A stretch of DNA of 9,604 nt, taken from NCBI GenBank assembly GCA_900752285.1, contig CAADUW010000049.1, positions 1 through 9,604 on the forward strand, in the 5' to 3' direction. Source of the DNA: an uncultured Oscillospiraceae bacterium (GTDB lineage Bacteria; Bacillota; Clostridia; Oscillospirales; Oscillospiraceae). The notes under the pieces are model-generated. The model worked only from the letters and a program-made list of their open reading frames with translations. It did no database searches and had not been told where the DNA came from. The position numbers and the translations under genes are program-made. Shown piece after piece: positions 1-6,270 of the stretch (position 1 is the first letter of the stretch; each line of letters starts with the position of its first letter).

Positions 1-99
1 GAAAAACGAGAAATACATACAGTATTCCTTCGTTTTCCAAACTTTGAATCGGGGCAAAAATCCTGTCTGAGACTTCTTGCCGAATTGCGCGGTGCTGCC
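1..99 (-). repeat. Dispersed intergenic repeat, copy 1 (inverted relative to copy at 4386)
   Basis: Positions 55-99 are an exact 45-base reverse complement of 4386-4430. The terminal 20 bases (80-99) are CCGAATTGCGCGGTGCTGCC, the same terminus seen on the right arm of the palindrome at 6316-6335. Similarity to the other copy weakens but continues towards about position 21 (the ACTTTGAA/TTTTCC stretch matches the region around 4435-4460 with substitutions and an indel). The element is intergenic and ends about 10 bases from the terminator of the minus-strand operon. It is too short to code for a protein and carries no transposase, so it is either a MITE/REP-like passive element or a conserved structured intergenic repeat. 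The left boundary lies at or beyond the window edge. Confidence 0.8.
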
Positions 100-160
100 A
101 TAAAAATGACCCGGCCGGTTTTTTCGGGGGGAGGATCCTCCGAAAAAGTCCCGGCCGGGG
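100..160 (-). terminator. Intrinsic terminator of the TerB/ATPase operon
   Basis: A 9-bp perfect GC stem (110-118 CCCGGCCGG with 151-159 CCGGCCGGG) encloses a second stem made of a T-run plus CGG (119-127) and CCGAAAAAG (140-148). The apex holds a GAGGATCCTC palindrome. Read on the minus strand, the stem is followed by TCATTTTTA, a usable U-tract. It begins 5 bases after the stop codon of the ATPase gene, so the minus-strand operon appears to end here. Confidence 0.8.
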
Positions 161-164
161 TTCT

Positions 165-1478
165 TTACAGCTCAAATTCCGCAAATTCCGTTTCCTTCGC
201 GTCGGACAGGACGGCATTTTGGGAAAACCGGAAGTCGTCGGAGCCCAGAAGCTGCCGAACCTTTATCTCGGGATTCTGGTATACAATGTCCAGCACCTCA
301 ATAAAGTCCCGGATCACTTCCCGGGGGGTGATGTGGCTGTCCGCGCCGATTCTGCCGAATTCAATTTCAATAAAATCCACCATGTCCTGCTGCCCGACGA
401 TCTGGGGATAGTCATACAGCTGAGCGTGAATGTCTGCCAGCTTTTCTACGAGGATCAGCATTTCCTCGTTGGTCAGGGGCTGGAGCCGGATCACGGGGGA
501 AAGCAGGTCCTTGTACCCGGCGGAAAAGTGCCCCTCGGCAAGCCGGGAGCGGAGGGCCTCATAGCTGTAAACGCCCCGCCGGGGATCCTCCATGCACTGG
601 GGGGTGCCGCCCAGAAGAAAGCCCAGATGATGGGCCTTGCCCTGCATGGCGTCGTTGTACATGGTGAGAATCTTCTCGTAGTTATACTGCCGGGTGATGG
701 CGTTGGGAATTTTGTAGATATTCACCAGCTCGTCAATGAGCACCAGAAGTCCCGCATAGCCCGCCTGGGTCAGAAAGCAGGCAAAAAGCTTCAGATATTC
801 ATACCAGTCGTCATCGGTAATGATGATGTTCACGCCCAGCTCCTGCTTTGCCTCACTTTTCGTGCCGTATTCGCCCCGGAACCACTTGAGCACCTTTGCT
901 TTGGTTTCCTCGTCTCCGGCAAGACCTGCCCGGTAGTAGACGGTCAGGAGCCGCGCAAAATCAAAGCCGTGGACCATCTCGTTCAGGGAGCATACCACCT
1001 GCGCGATCCGGGCTTCAACGGCTTTGTTCAGTCCCGGGTCTGTGACGGAAAGCCCGGCGGAGACCATGACCTCCTGCTGGACGCTGCTGATCCACCGATC
1101 CAGAATCAGGGGAAGCGCACCGCCCTCGGGCTTCGTTTTGGTGGACATGTTCCGGATAAGCTCCTTGTAGGTGGCAAGTCCCTGCCCCCGGGTGCCCTGC
1201 AGGCGCCGCTCGGGGGACAGATCGGCATCCACCACCACAAAGTTTTTCGCCATTACGTAGCTGCGGATGGTTTGCAGCAGAAAGCTTTTGCCGCTGCCGT
1301 ATTTGCCCACGATGAACCGGAAGGAAGCGCCGCCGTCGGCGATCATGTCCACATCGTGGAGCAGGGCGTCAATTTCTTCCTTTCTGCCTACCGTAATATA
1401 GGGAAGCCCAACCCGGGGAACAACGCCGCCTTTCAGGGAGTTGATCAGGGTCTGGGCAATTCGTTTGGGAATTTTCAT
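165..1478 (-). CDS. BREX-type (DUF2791, BrxC/BrxD family) P-loop ATPase
   Basis: The 437-residue protein is a predicted cytosolic AAA-like ATPase. It has a Walker A motif GKYGSGKS (residues 58-65) and a Walker B motif LLVLIDE (D249, E250). A later GGTP segment runs into PRRGVYSYEALRSRL, which I recognise as the signature of the DUF2791 family that includes the BREX ATP-binding proteins. Members are thought to power DNA-processing or defence complexes; the substrate is unknown. The ATG at 1478 was chosen because it overlaps the TGA of the upstream TerB gene as ATGA, typical of translational coupling. The open frame continues upstream to 1922, but that part is the shadow of the TerB gene. No BREX core gene (methyltransferase, PglZ phosphatase, BrxL protease) is visible, so calling this a BREX system is not justified. 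A terminator follows directly. Confidence 0.88.
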   Translation of the reverse strand: MKIPKRIAQTLINSLKGGVVPRVGLPYITVGRKEEIDALLHDVDMIADGGASFRFIVGKYGSGKSFLLQTIRSYVMAKNFVVVDADLSPERRLQGTRGQGLATYKELIRNMSTKTKPEGGALPLILDRWISSVQQEVMVSAGLSVTDPGLNKAVEARIAQVVCSLNEMVHGFDFARLLTVYYRAGLAGDEETKAKVLKWFRGEYGTKSEAKQELGVNIIITDDDWYEYLKLFACFLTQAGYAGLLVLIDELVNIYKIPNAITRQYNYEKILTMYNDAMQGKAHHLGFLLGGTPQCMEDPRRGVYSYEALRSRLAEGHFSAGYKDLLSPVIRLQPLTNEEMLILVEKLADIHAQLYDYPQIVGQQDMVDFIEIEFGRIGADSHITPREVIRDFIEVLDIVYQNPEIKVRQLLGSDDFRFSQNAVLSDAKETEFAEFEL

Positions 1479-2995
1479 AGGGAAACCATCTCTTTCAGTT
1501 CGTCTGCGTAATCTTCGATGACCGTGGGGCAGTCCTCCACGGTGAGCACCGTGTCGGCAAAGGTGTCGTACAGCTTTTCGTTGATGCTGTCGGCGAGAAC
1601 GGCGGGAAGCCCGCCCTCCTGTCGGAGCCAGTCGGTGGGTTCGCCTGTGAGCAGGCACCGAAGGAAGCGAAGCTCCTGTCCGTTCAGGGGGCAGCCGGGA
1701 ACCTCCGGCAGAGGGGCAGCCGGTACTGCCGGAGCCTCTACGGGGAGTATCTCCGGGAGCGGAGCCTCGTCCTCGTCCACGATCAGCTTCTCCCGGGTGA
1801 TGTCGGCATTTTTCCGGATGGCGTCCAGCTTGCCGAAATCCAGACGGAGTTTTTTCTGCTCCGCCTGCTTTTTTTCGTCCAGCAGCGCCTGAATTTCCGT
1901 ATCGATCAGCTTCAGGATCCATTTGGTATCCATGGTCTGCTTTACCGGGTGCCTGTCTCCGCAGGCATCCCGCATGGCGCAGTCTACCGCTTTGGTAAAG
2001 CTTTCCAGCTTGCCCGAGGGCAGGGTATAGAGACTGTAGCCCTCCGCCGTCCAGTGCCCCTGACGGCAGTGACAGACCCGCAGGGGGCTGACCGAAACAT
2101 CCCGGTCCCGCTGGGGAACCTTGTTCACAAAGACAGCGGATTCAAAGGGCCGAAAAGCCTGACAGTGCCGGGGCCCAAAGAAAAACTCCACCATGGTCCG
2201 CTTGCACCGGGCGTCATAGTGGGCGGAAATGCCCCGCAGTACCCGGGCAAGCACCCGGTCCATATCCTGCGTGTTCTGCGCATAAAAGCGGGAACGTCCC
2301 AGCCACCTGGGCGCGAGACTGCGGACAGCTTCCGCAATTTCAGCGTCGGTGTGCCGGCCGATTTCCGCAAGGGTGACCAGCTGCCGGTCAAAGGAGGCCG
2401 GTTTGGATTCCTGCAGGAGAGATTCCGGAAGATCGTAGTACAGCACGTAGTCAGACATCCACGTGTCCAGATACCGCTCCACCGTATTATCCAGCGGTAC
2501 ATATTCCGCCCGGAACCGCCGAAGCTTTTCGTAGCCCTCCGCCGGGTTTTCCACGCCTACCTGATTCAGAATTTCATAAATGTAAAGAAAGGCGAAGGTC
2601 GAGGGGGCTTTTTGCAGGTCGCCTTTCCGCAGTTGGGTGCGCCAGGTGAAGTAGCCCCGCAGTTCCGCATCCGTCAGGGACTGATAGGTGGGGTAATACC
2701 GGGCGGAGGCGTGGCTGCAGGGACAGTCGTCCTCGTAGTTCACAAGAAGCTTTGCCTGCTTCAGAAAGACCAGCTCCCGGCTCTGCCAGGCGTACAGGCT
2801 CTGCTGCTCCAGAGACCGGGCGGCTTTCAGAAGGGACGGAAGGACGGTAGTCTCCGGTTGGGGCGCCTGCCGCTGCCGGATAGCCTCATCCACATAGACC
2901 CGGGCCTCGCCCAGATTCGGCGCTACGTAAGTGTTGTAAAACCACAGCGCCGAATTCTGATATCGGTTTTCCGCCACAAAACCACCCCCGTTCAT
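1475..2995 (-). CDS. TerB N-terminal/TerB-C domain protein
   Basis: The 506-residue protein carries a TerB_N-type region centred on residues 85-170. Its signature includes YYPTYQSLTDAELRGYF, TWRTQLRKG and FAFLYIYEILNQ. A TerB_C-type domain at about 439-506 is marked by DSINEKLYD (I471-N472-E473) and IEDYADEL. Between them lie a Lys/Glu-rich helical stretch and a Pro/Ala-rich linker. No signal peptide or membrane segment is seen. Known TerB_N/TerB_C proteins occur in predicted stress or DNA-processing operons with an ATPase and often a superfamily-2 helicase; here the ATPase is directly downstream with a 4-base overlap, and no helicase is visible. The start is uncertain: ATG 2995 lies only about 14 bases from the predicted transcription start and has no clear ribosome site. 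GTG at 2977 is in frame and is preceded by GGGGGTGG four bases upstream, so the true protein may begin there (500 residues). Confidence 0.85.
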   Translation of the reverse strand: MNGGGFVAENRYQNSALWFYNTYVAPNLGEARVYVDEAIRQRQAPQPETTVLPSLLKAARSLEQQSLYAWQSRELVFLKQAKLLVNYEDDCPCSHASARYYPTYQSLTDAELRGYFTWRTQLRKGDLQKAPSTFAFLYIYEILNQVGVENPAEGYEKLRRFRAEYVPLDNTVERYLDTWMSDYVLYYDLPESLLQESKPASFDRQLVTLAEIGRHTDAEIAEAVRSLAPRWLGRSRFYAQNTQDMDRVLARVLRGISAHYDARCKRTMVEFFFGPRHCQAFRPFESAVFVNKVPQRDRDVSVSPLRVCHCRQGHWTAEGYSLYTLPSGKLESFTKAVDCAMRDACGDRHPVKQTMDTKWILKLIDTEIQALLDEKKQAEQKKLRLDFGKLDAIRKNADITREKLIVDEDEAPLPEILPVEAPAVPAAPLPEVPGCPLNGQELRFLRCLLTGEPTDWLRQEGGLPAVLADSINEKLYDTFADTVLTVEDCPTVIEDYADELKEMVSL

Positions 2996-3015
2996 TCGCC
3001 CAAATGTTTACAAAT

Positions 3016-3044
3016 ATCATACACCATCCCATATCCCCCGTCAA
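3016..3044 (-). promoter_or_regulatory. Sigma-A promoter of the TerB/ATPase operon
   Basis: On the minus strand, TTGACG (3044-3039) and TATGAT (3021-3016) are separated by exactly 17 bases. Transcription would begin near 3009, leaving a very short leader before ATG 2995 and about 32 bases before GTG 2977. A small inverted repeat AATTCC/GGAATT (3047-3052 and 3064-3069) sits just upstream of the -35 box. Confidence 0.75.
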
Positions 3045-3052
3045 GCAATTCC

Positions 3053-3091
3053 GGAGACAAATTGGAATTTAGGGCAACACCGCACAATTCC
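3053..3091 (+). repeat. Dispersed intergenic repeat, partial copy 2
   Basis: The stretch 3059-3090 matches 4372-4403 at 28 of 32 positions. Both contain AAATTG, ATTTAGGGCA, CACCGC and CAATTC in the same order, and both are preceded by GGAGAC. The similarity stops after CAATTC, so only one end of the element is present. It lies between two divergent promoters. Confidence 0.7.
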
Positions 3092-3111
3092 CGTTTATTC
3101 TCAAAAAATAC

Positions 3112-3140
3112 TTGACTTTCCGGAAACTTTCCTGTAAAAT
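3112..3140 (+). promoter_or_regulatory. Sigma-A promoter of rpsF-ssb-rpsR
   Basis: TTGACT (3112-3117) and TAAAAT (3135-3140) are separated by 17 bases. The A-rich stretch just upstream (CAAAAAATA, 3103-3111) could act as an UP element, as expected for a strongly expressed ribosomal protein operon. Transcription should start near 3147. Confidence 0.85.
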
Positions 3141-3146
3141 AATTCA

Positions 3147-3190
3147 GTCCGCGTGTGCGGATATCCTTGCTCCCGGCGCGACCGGGGGCC
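3147..3190 (+). promoter_or_regulatory. Structured rpsF leader, possible S6:S18 autoregulatory site
   Basis: Two stable hairpins occupy the leader. The first is TCCGC-GTGT-GCGGA (3148-3161). The second is an 8-bp stem 3169-3176 with 3182-3189 and loop CGCGA. Many bacteria control rpsF operons by binding of the S6:S18 complex to a leader structure that displays a CCG element. The fold seen here is real base pairing, but I cannot show that it matches that motif, so the regulatory role is an inference. Confidence 0.4.
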
Positions 3191-3217
3191 AAAAGTCCAA
3201 AAGGAGGTGCAAACAAC

Positions 3218-3514
3218 ATGGCTAAGATCACCGGTAAGTATGAGGTGCTCTACATCATCGACCCTGCACAGGGCGAGGAGGGCATCGCAGCACTTGTGGA
3301 AAAGTTCAAGGCAATGGTGGAGGCGGAGGGTACTCTGACCGGCATCGAAGAGTGGGGCAAGCGTCGGCTGGCGTATCCCATCAACGATCTGCCCGAAGGC
3401 TACTATGTTCTCATGAACATGGAAGTCGCTCCTGCGTTCCCTGCTGAGCTGGAGCGTGTGATGAAGATCACCGACGGCGTCATGCGCTGCCTGACCACTG
3501 CAGTGGAGGGCTAA
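3218..3514 (+). CDS. rpsF: 30S ribosomal protein S6
   Basis: The 98-residue protein is S6, which binds S18 on the platform of the small ribosomal subunit. Recognisable features are the opening YEVLYIIDP, the helix AALVEKFKAMVEAEG, the conserved WGKRRLAYPI, and the strand EGYYVLMNME. Its length is normal for the family. ATG 3218 is preceded at 8 bases by the strong ribosome binding site AAGGAGGTG (3201-3209). An in-frame upstream start is possible but would add a hairpin-encoded tail with no family support. It is the first gene of the operon, with ssb starting 2 bases after its stop. Confidence 0.97.
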   Translation: MAKITGKYEVLYIIDPAQGEEGIAALVEKFKAMVEAEGTLTGIEEWGKRRLAYPINDLPEGYYVLMNMEVAPAFPAELERVMKITDGVMRCLTTAVEG

Positions 3515-3516
3515 GC

Positions 3517-4035
3517 ATGCTCAACCACATTGTCCTCATGGGTCGTCTGGTCCGCGACCCGGAGCTGCGCCGTACCGGCAACGGTACCGCAGTGACAAGT
3601 TTCCGTATTGCTGTCGATCGGGACTATGCTCCCAAGGACGGCGGCGACCGGAAGGCCGACTTCATTGACTGTGTTGCCTGGCAGCAGACCGGAGAGTTTG
3701 TCTCCAAGTATTTTGCCAAGGGCCGCATGATCGTTGTGGACGGCCGCCTGGAAATGCGGGACTGGACCGACAAGGACGGAAACAAGCGTACCTCCGCCGA
3801 GGTCAGAGTATCCAGTGTTTACTTCGGCGACAGCAAGCGCGACAATGACGGCGGTTCCTCCTACGGTGGAAACACCTACGGCGGAAATGCTTACGGCGGT
3901 AATTATTCCGCTCCCGCGTCTTCCGGCTACGGCACTCCCGCAGCCCAGAGCCACGGCGGCTATTCCGCGCCCGCCAGTGCTCCTGCATCCGATTTCGCGA
4001 TGCTGGAGGATGACGACGCCCAGCTTCCGTTCTAA
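3517..4035 (+). CDS. ssb: Single-stranded DNA-binding protein
   Basis: The 172-residue SSB protects single-stranded DNA during replication, recombination and repair and recruits partner proteins through its tail. An OB-fold spans about residues 1-105 (NHIVLMGRLVRDPELR, FIDCVAWQQTGEFVSKYF, VVDGRLEMRDW). It is followed by a flexible Gly/Ser/Ala-rich linker with three YGGN repeats. The C-terminus is the acidic protein-interaction tip EDDDAQLPF, a variant of the usual DDDIPF. The ribosome site GGAGGG (3505-3510) lies inside the last codons of rpsF, indicating translational coupling. Its place between rpsF and rpsR is the classical arrangement. Confidence 0.97.
   Translation: MLNHIVLMGRLVRDPELRRTGNGTAVTSFRIAVDRDYAPKDGGDRKADFIDCVAWQQTGEFVSKYFAKGRMIVVDGRLEMRDWTDKDGNKRTSAEVRVSSVYFGDSKRDNDGGSSYGGNTYGGNAYGGNYSAPASSGYGTPAAQSHGGYSAPASAPASDFAMLEDDDAQLPF
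3862..3906 (+). repeat. Three imperfect 15-bp tandem repeats in the ssb linker
   Basis: Three consecutive units starting TACGGYGG encode YGGNT, YGGNA and YGGNY. They expand the glycine-rich SSB linker. Copies differ mainly at third codon positions, which fits old duplication under selection on the protein. Confidence 0.75.
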
Positions 4036-4074
4036 GAGAATTTTTCTACAAGATCTTACGAAGGAGGAATTTCC

Positions 4075-4311
4075 ATGGCTAACGAACAGCGTATGCGTCC
4101 CCGGAAGCGCAAGAAGGTTTGCGCATTCTGTGTGGATAAGGTGACCGCTATCGATTACAAGGACACTGCAAAGCTCCGCCGTTACCTGTCCGAGCGCGGC
4201 AAGATTCTGCCCCGCCGTACCACCGGTACCTGCGCAGCCCATCAGCGTGACCTGACCACCGCCATCAAGCGTGCCCGTCAGATCGCTCTGCTGCCCTACG
4301 TCACCGATTGA
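4075..4311 (+). CDS. rpsR: 30S ribosomal protein S18, zinc-site form
   Basis: The 78-residue protein is S18, partner of S6 on the small-subunit platform. It has the family core [19 protein letters not shown] followed by LPRRTTGT. Four candidate zinc ligands are present: C16, C19, C53 and H56. It therefore looks like the zinc-containing (C+) form of S18; many bacteria carry zinc-free forms. The ribosome site AAGGAGG (4061-4067) lies 7 bases before ATG 4075. It is 39 bases downstream of ssb and is the last gene of the operon, directly before a terminator. Confidence 0.96.
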   Translation: MANEQRMRPRKRKKVCAFCVDKVTAIDYKDTAKLRRYLSERGKILPRRTTGTCAAHQRDLTTAIKRARQIALLPYVTD

Positions 4312-4319
4312 TTCCGATC

Positions 4320-4353
4320 CAAAATCCCGGAGCCAGAAGCTCCGGGATTTTTT
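4320..4353 (+). terminator. Intrinsic terminator of rpsF-ssb-rpsR
   Basis: A near-perfect 12-bp stem AAATCCCGGAGC (4322-4333) pairs with GCTCCGGGATTT (4339-4350) across the loop CAGAA. A T-run follows to 4353. It lies 9 bases after the rpsR stop codon. Confidence 0.95.
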
Positions 4354-4362
4354 GCGCTTTTT

Positions 4363-4467
4363 GGAGACGTTAAATTGAGATTTAGGGCAGCACCGCGCAA
4401 TTCGGCAAGAAGTCTCAGACAGGATTTTTGTCCCACTTCTTCAGTTTGAAAAACTTGCCTTAGTATT
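4363..4467 (+). repeat. Dispersed intergenic repeat, copy 3
   Basis: This is the longest copy seen. It begins with the ATTTAGGGCA block shared with 3059-3090. It continues through the terminus GGCAGCACCGCGCAATTCGG (4386-4405) and the 45 bases identical in inverted orientation to 55-99. Weaker similarity to positions 21-54 extends to about 4467. No open reading frame of interest is present. It follows the rpsR terminator and precedes the hairpin at 4468-4511. Confidence 0.8.
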
Positions 4468-4511
4468 GGCGCGAAGCGCCCCCGGCTCTCCCTCTGGGAG
4501 CGCTTTGCGCC
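4468..4511. repeat. Strong intergenic hairpin next to repeat copy 3
   Basis: The 12-base arm GGCGCGAAGCGC (4468-4479) pairs with GCGCTTTGCGCC (4500-4511) with one G:T wobble. The loop is 20 bases. The left arm also contains its own small palindrome GGCGC-GAA-GCGCC. No T-run follows within a few bases, so it is not a normal terminator. It may be part of the same mobile or structured repeat as 4363-4467, or a separate repeat inserted beside it. Confidence 0.6.
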
Positions 4512-4555
4512 GCACGCCGAATTTTTATTTATATGGAACCTCTTGCCTGTTATTG

Positions 4556-4597
4556 GAAAAATCCGCCCGCGTCAGGAGCAAATCCCGGCGCGGGCGG
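4556..4597 (-). terminator. Intrinsic terminator of the LRR lipoprotein gene
   Basis: A 9-bp perfect stem, CCGCCCGCG (4563-4571) with CGCGGGCGG (4589-4597), is followed on the minus strand by ATTTTTCC. It starts 5 bases beyond the stop codon of the minus-strand gene. Confidence 0.88.
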
Positions 4598-4602
4598 TGT
4601 GT

Positions 4603-6117
4603 TTATCCGTTTTCTGCCGCTTTTTGGGCGGCGGTGATCTTGTCCAGCTGGTCGTAGTTCCAGATTTCCCGAATCTTCTTGTAAATGTCGGTATAGGTGT
4701 TCTTGTCTACGTAGCGCCAGCCGATGCCGTAGGGCTGGGAGCCGGAGAAGGTTGCCTTGCAGGTGTCGTGAATTTCCTTGAAGATGTTTTGCTCCTCACC
4801 CTTTACCCGGGTGTGGATGCACATGAGCTGCTCCAGCGGAAGTCCGTCCAGAGGTTCCAGGCTGCTGACCTTGGTGTAGCTGATATTCAGATGGTGCAGA
4901 TTTTCGCACCCGGCAAGGGGCGTCAGATCCTCCAGATAACCGCAGTAGGCAAGCTCCAGAAATTCCAGCTTCTTGCAGTTCTCAAAGCCGCTGAGATCCC
5001 TCACGGAGCACCCGGAAACGATCAGGATCTCCAGATCCGGCATGCAGCCCACAAAGCTCAGGTCGGACAGAGTTTCGTTGTGGCCCATGTCGATATACTT
5101 TGCTTTCCGGCAGTACTTCAGTTCGGAAACATTGGAGTCCTCCACATGGTATACCGCCCGGATATCCTCCTTGTTGGTCAGGCAGGTGTAGCGCCCGAAG
5201 TGGACCCGCCAGGTCAGCTCCACGTTGTCGTAGTCCGCCCGGATGGCGGCCAGCTCCTCACTGCTCAGGTTGCAGCCATCCAGAATAAAGGCGCTGCACC
5301 CGGTCATGATACCCAGTGCCTGCCGCAGCTGCTCCACAGAGCTGTCATTCAGGGTGATGTTTTTATAGGTGACGGTCTCGTCATCGGTGGAGATGGTCTG
5401 CCCGAACAGGGAGAAGGTATAGTGAAATTTGACGCCGGGCACTGCGTCCACCAGCGTTTTCACATCAGACATGCTGAGGGAGCAGCTGTTTCCGTTCATC
5501 AGGTTCACGGTTTCCAGCTCGGTAAACTGGGCAAGGATCGGTGCAGCCTCCGCTGCCTGCTGGCCTGTCATGCCGGGCAAGTCCAGATGGGTGGTGTCCC
5601 GGGGGTAGGACGTGCCCAGCAGCGTGATGGTATAGGTAAAGGACAGATTGGGGTAGGTCTGCTCCAGCGTTTCCAATGTTTCGTGGGGGAGATCCGTATC
5701 CGGCAGGGACAGGGATTCCAGCTCCGGCAGATAGGCAAGGTTTTGCAGCACCAGCTCCGGGTCAAACAGTCCCTTGGGGAGCACCAGCTCCTTCGTATCA
5801 TTTTTGGCAATGGTACCGCCCAGATTGACCGTGTAAGTGACCTCCACCTGAGGATTCATCCGGACATACTCCATGATCTGGGGGTAGCAGGTGCTGCCGG
5901 AAAGATCCAGCTTCTTCAGATTCGGGTAGTAGGAAAGCTGGGAAATATCAAATTCCGTCACCACGATGGAAAGCTCCTCCACCTGATCCCGGGTGTCCTC
6001 GGTGGGTTCGGTGGTGGTTTCCGTTGGGGGGACGGTGGTGCCTTCTGTCTGCCGTTCTCCGCAGCCCGCAAGAAGCAGGCACAGAAGCAGACAGAGGAAA
6101 AAGCGGACAATCTTCAT
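4603..6117 (-). CDS. Leucine-rich-repeat lipoprotein
   Basis: The 504-residue protein is predicted to be exported and lipid-anchored on the outer face of the membrane. Residues 1-18 form a Cys/Leu-rich signal peptide ending in the lipobox LAGC, with C19 as lipidation site. A Thr/Pro/Glu-rich linker (about 24-43) spaces the domain from the membrane. Residues 60-440 contain irregular leucine-rich repeats, clearest at LKKLDLSG (67-74), LESLSLPD (133-140) and LEILIVSG (362-369), and at LEFLELAY and LHHLNISY. The N-terminal half is also built of four related units of about 70 residues (see findings). LRR lipoproteins of gut Firmicutes usually bind proteins or glycans; the ligand here is unknown. 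GGAGGC lies 9 bases before ATG 6117. It has its own promoter and terminator, so it is monocistronic. Confidence 0.88.
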   Translation of the reverse strand: MKIVRFFLCLLLCLLLAGCGERQTEGTTVPPTETTTEPTEDTRDQVEELSIVVTEFDISQLSYYPNLKKLDLSGSTCYPQIMEYVRMNPQVEVTYTVNLGGTIAKNDTKELVLPKGLFDPELVLQNLAYLPELESLSLPDTDLPHETLETLEQTYPNLSFTYTITLLGTSYPRDTTHLDLPGMTGQQAAEAAPILAQFTELETVNLMNGNSCSLSMSDVKTLVDAVPGVKFHYTFSLFGQTISTDDETVTYKNITLNDSSVEQLRQALGIMTGCSAFILDGCNLSSEELAAIRADYDNVELTWRVHFGRYTCLTNKEDIRAVYHVEDSNVSELKYCRKAKYIDMGHNETLSDLSFVGCMPDLEILIVSGCSVRDLSGFENCKKLEFLELAYCGYLEDLTPLAGCENLHHLNISYTKVSSLEPLDGLPLEQLMCIHTRVKGEEQNIFKEIHDTCKATFSGSQPYGIGWRYVDKNTYTDIYKKIREIWNYDQLDKITAAQKAAENG

Positions 6118-6159
6118 GCAGACTCTGCCTCCGGTTTTTCATGATCTGGAAACTGATAT

Positions 6160-6188
6160 ACTATAACATAATCCCCCGGGGAATGCAA
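6160..6188 (-). promoter_or_regulatory. Sigma-A promoter of the LRR lipoprotein gene
   Basis: On the minus strand, TTGCAT (6188-6183) and TATAGT (6165-6160) are 17 bases apart. The -10 box is embedded in an AT-rich stretch. The spacer contains a CCCCGGGG palindrome. Confidence 0.7.
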
Positions 6189-6197
6189 TCCATTCCC
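6179..6197. promoter_or_regulatory. Candidate operator over the -35 box of the LRR gene
   Basis: A perfect 7-bp inverted repeat, GGGAATG (6179-6185) and CATTCCC (6191-6197), is separated by 5 bases. It covers the -35 element of the LRR promoter, a position where a dimeric regulator would repress. The regulator is unknown and no candidate gene lies next to it. Confidence 0.4.
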
Positions 6198-6270
6198 AAA
6201 ACTTAATAACATCTTATGATTTTTTCGGGAAGCAGAGCATCGTGCTCCCCCGACACACGGGAAAAGCAAA

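Noticed and set aside
219..1511. Long plus-strand open frame of 430 codons
   Set aside because: It is the complement of the ATPase gene, has no ribosome binding site, and its protein has no recognisable domain, whereas the minus strand has clear Walker motifs.
1479..1922. N-terminal extension of the ATPase to 585 residues
   Set aside because: The extension is Arg/Gly/Pro-rich, overlaps the TerB gene in another frame, and the ATGA junction at 1475-1478 gives a natural start.
165..2995. Calling the region a BREX system
   Set aside because: Only a DUF2791-type ATPase is present. The methyltransferase, PglZ and BrxL genes that define BREX are not visible, and the partner has TerB domains.
3511..4242. 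Minus-strand open frame of 243 codons
   Set aside because: It mirrors ssb and the start of rpsR and has low-complexity Gly/Val/Ala composition without a start signal.
4543..6144. Long plus-strand open frame of 533 codons
   Set aside because: It is antisense to the LRR lipoprotein, whose minus-strand frame has a signal peptide, lipobox, ribosome site, promoter and terminator.
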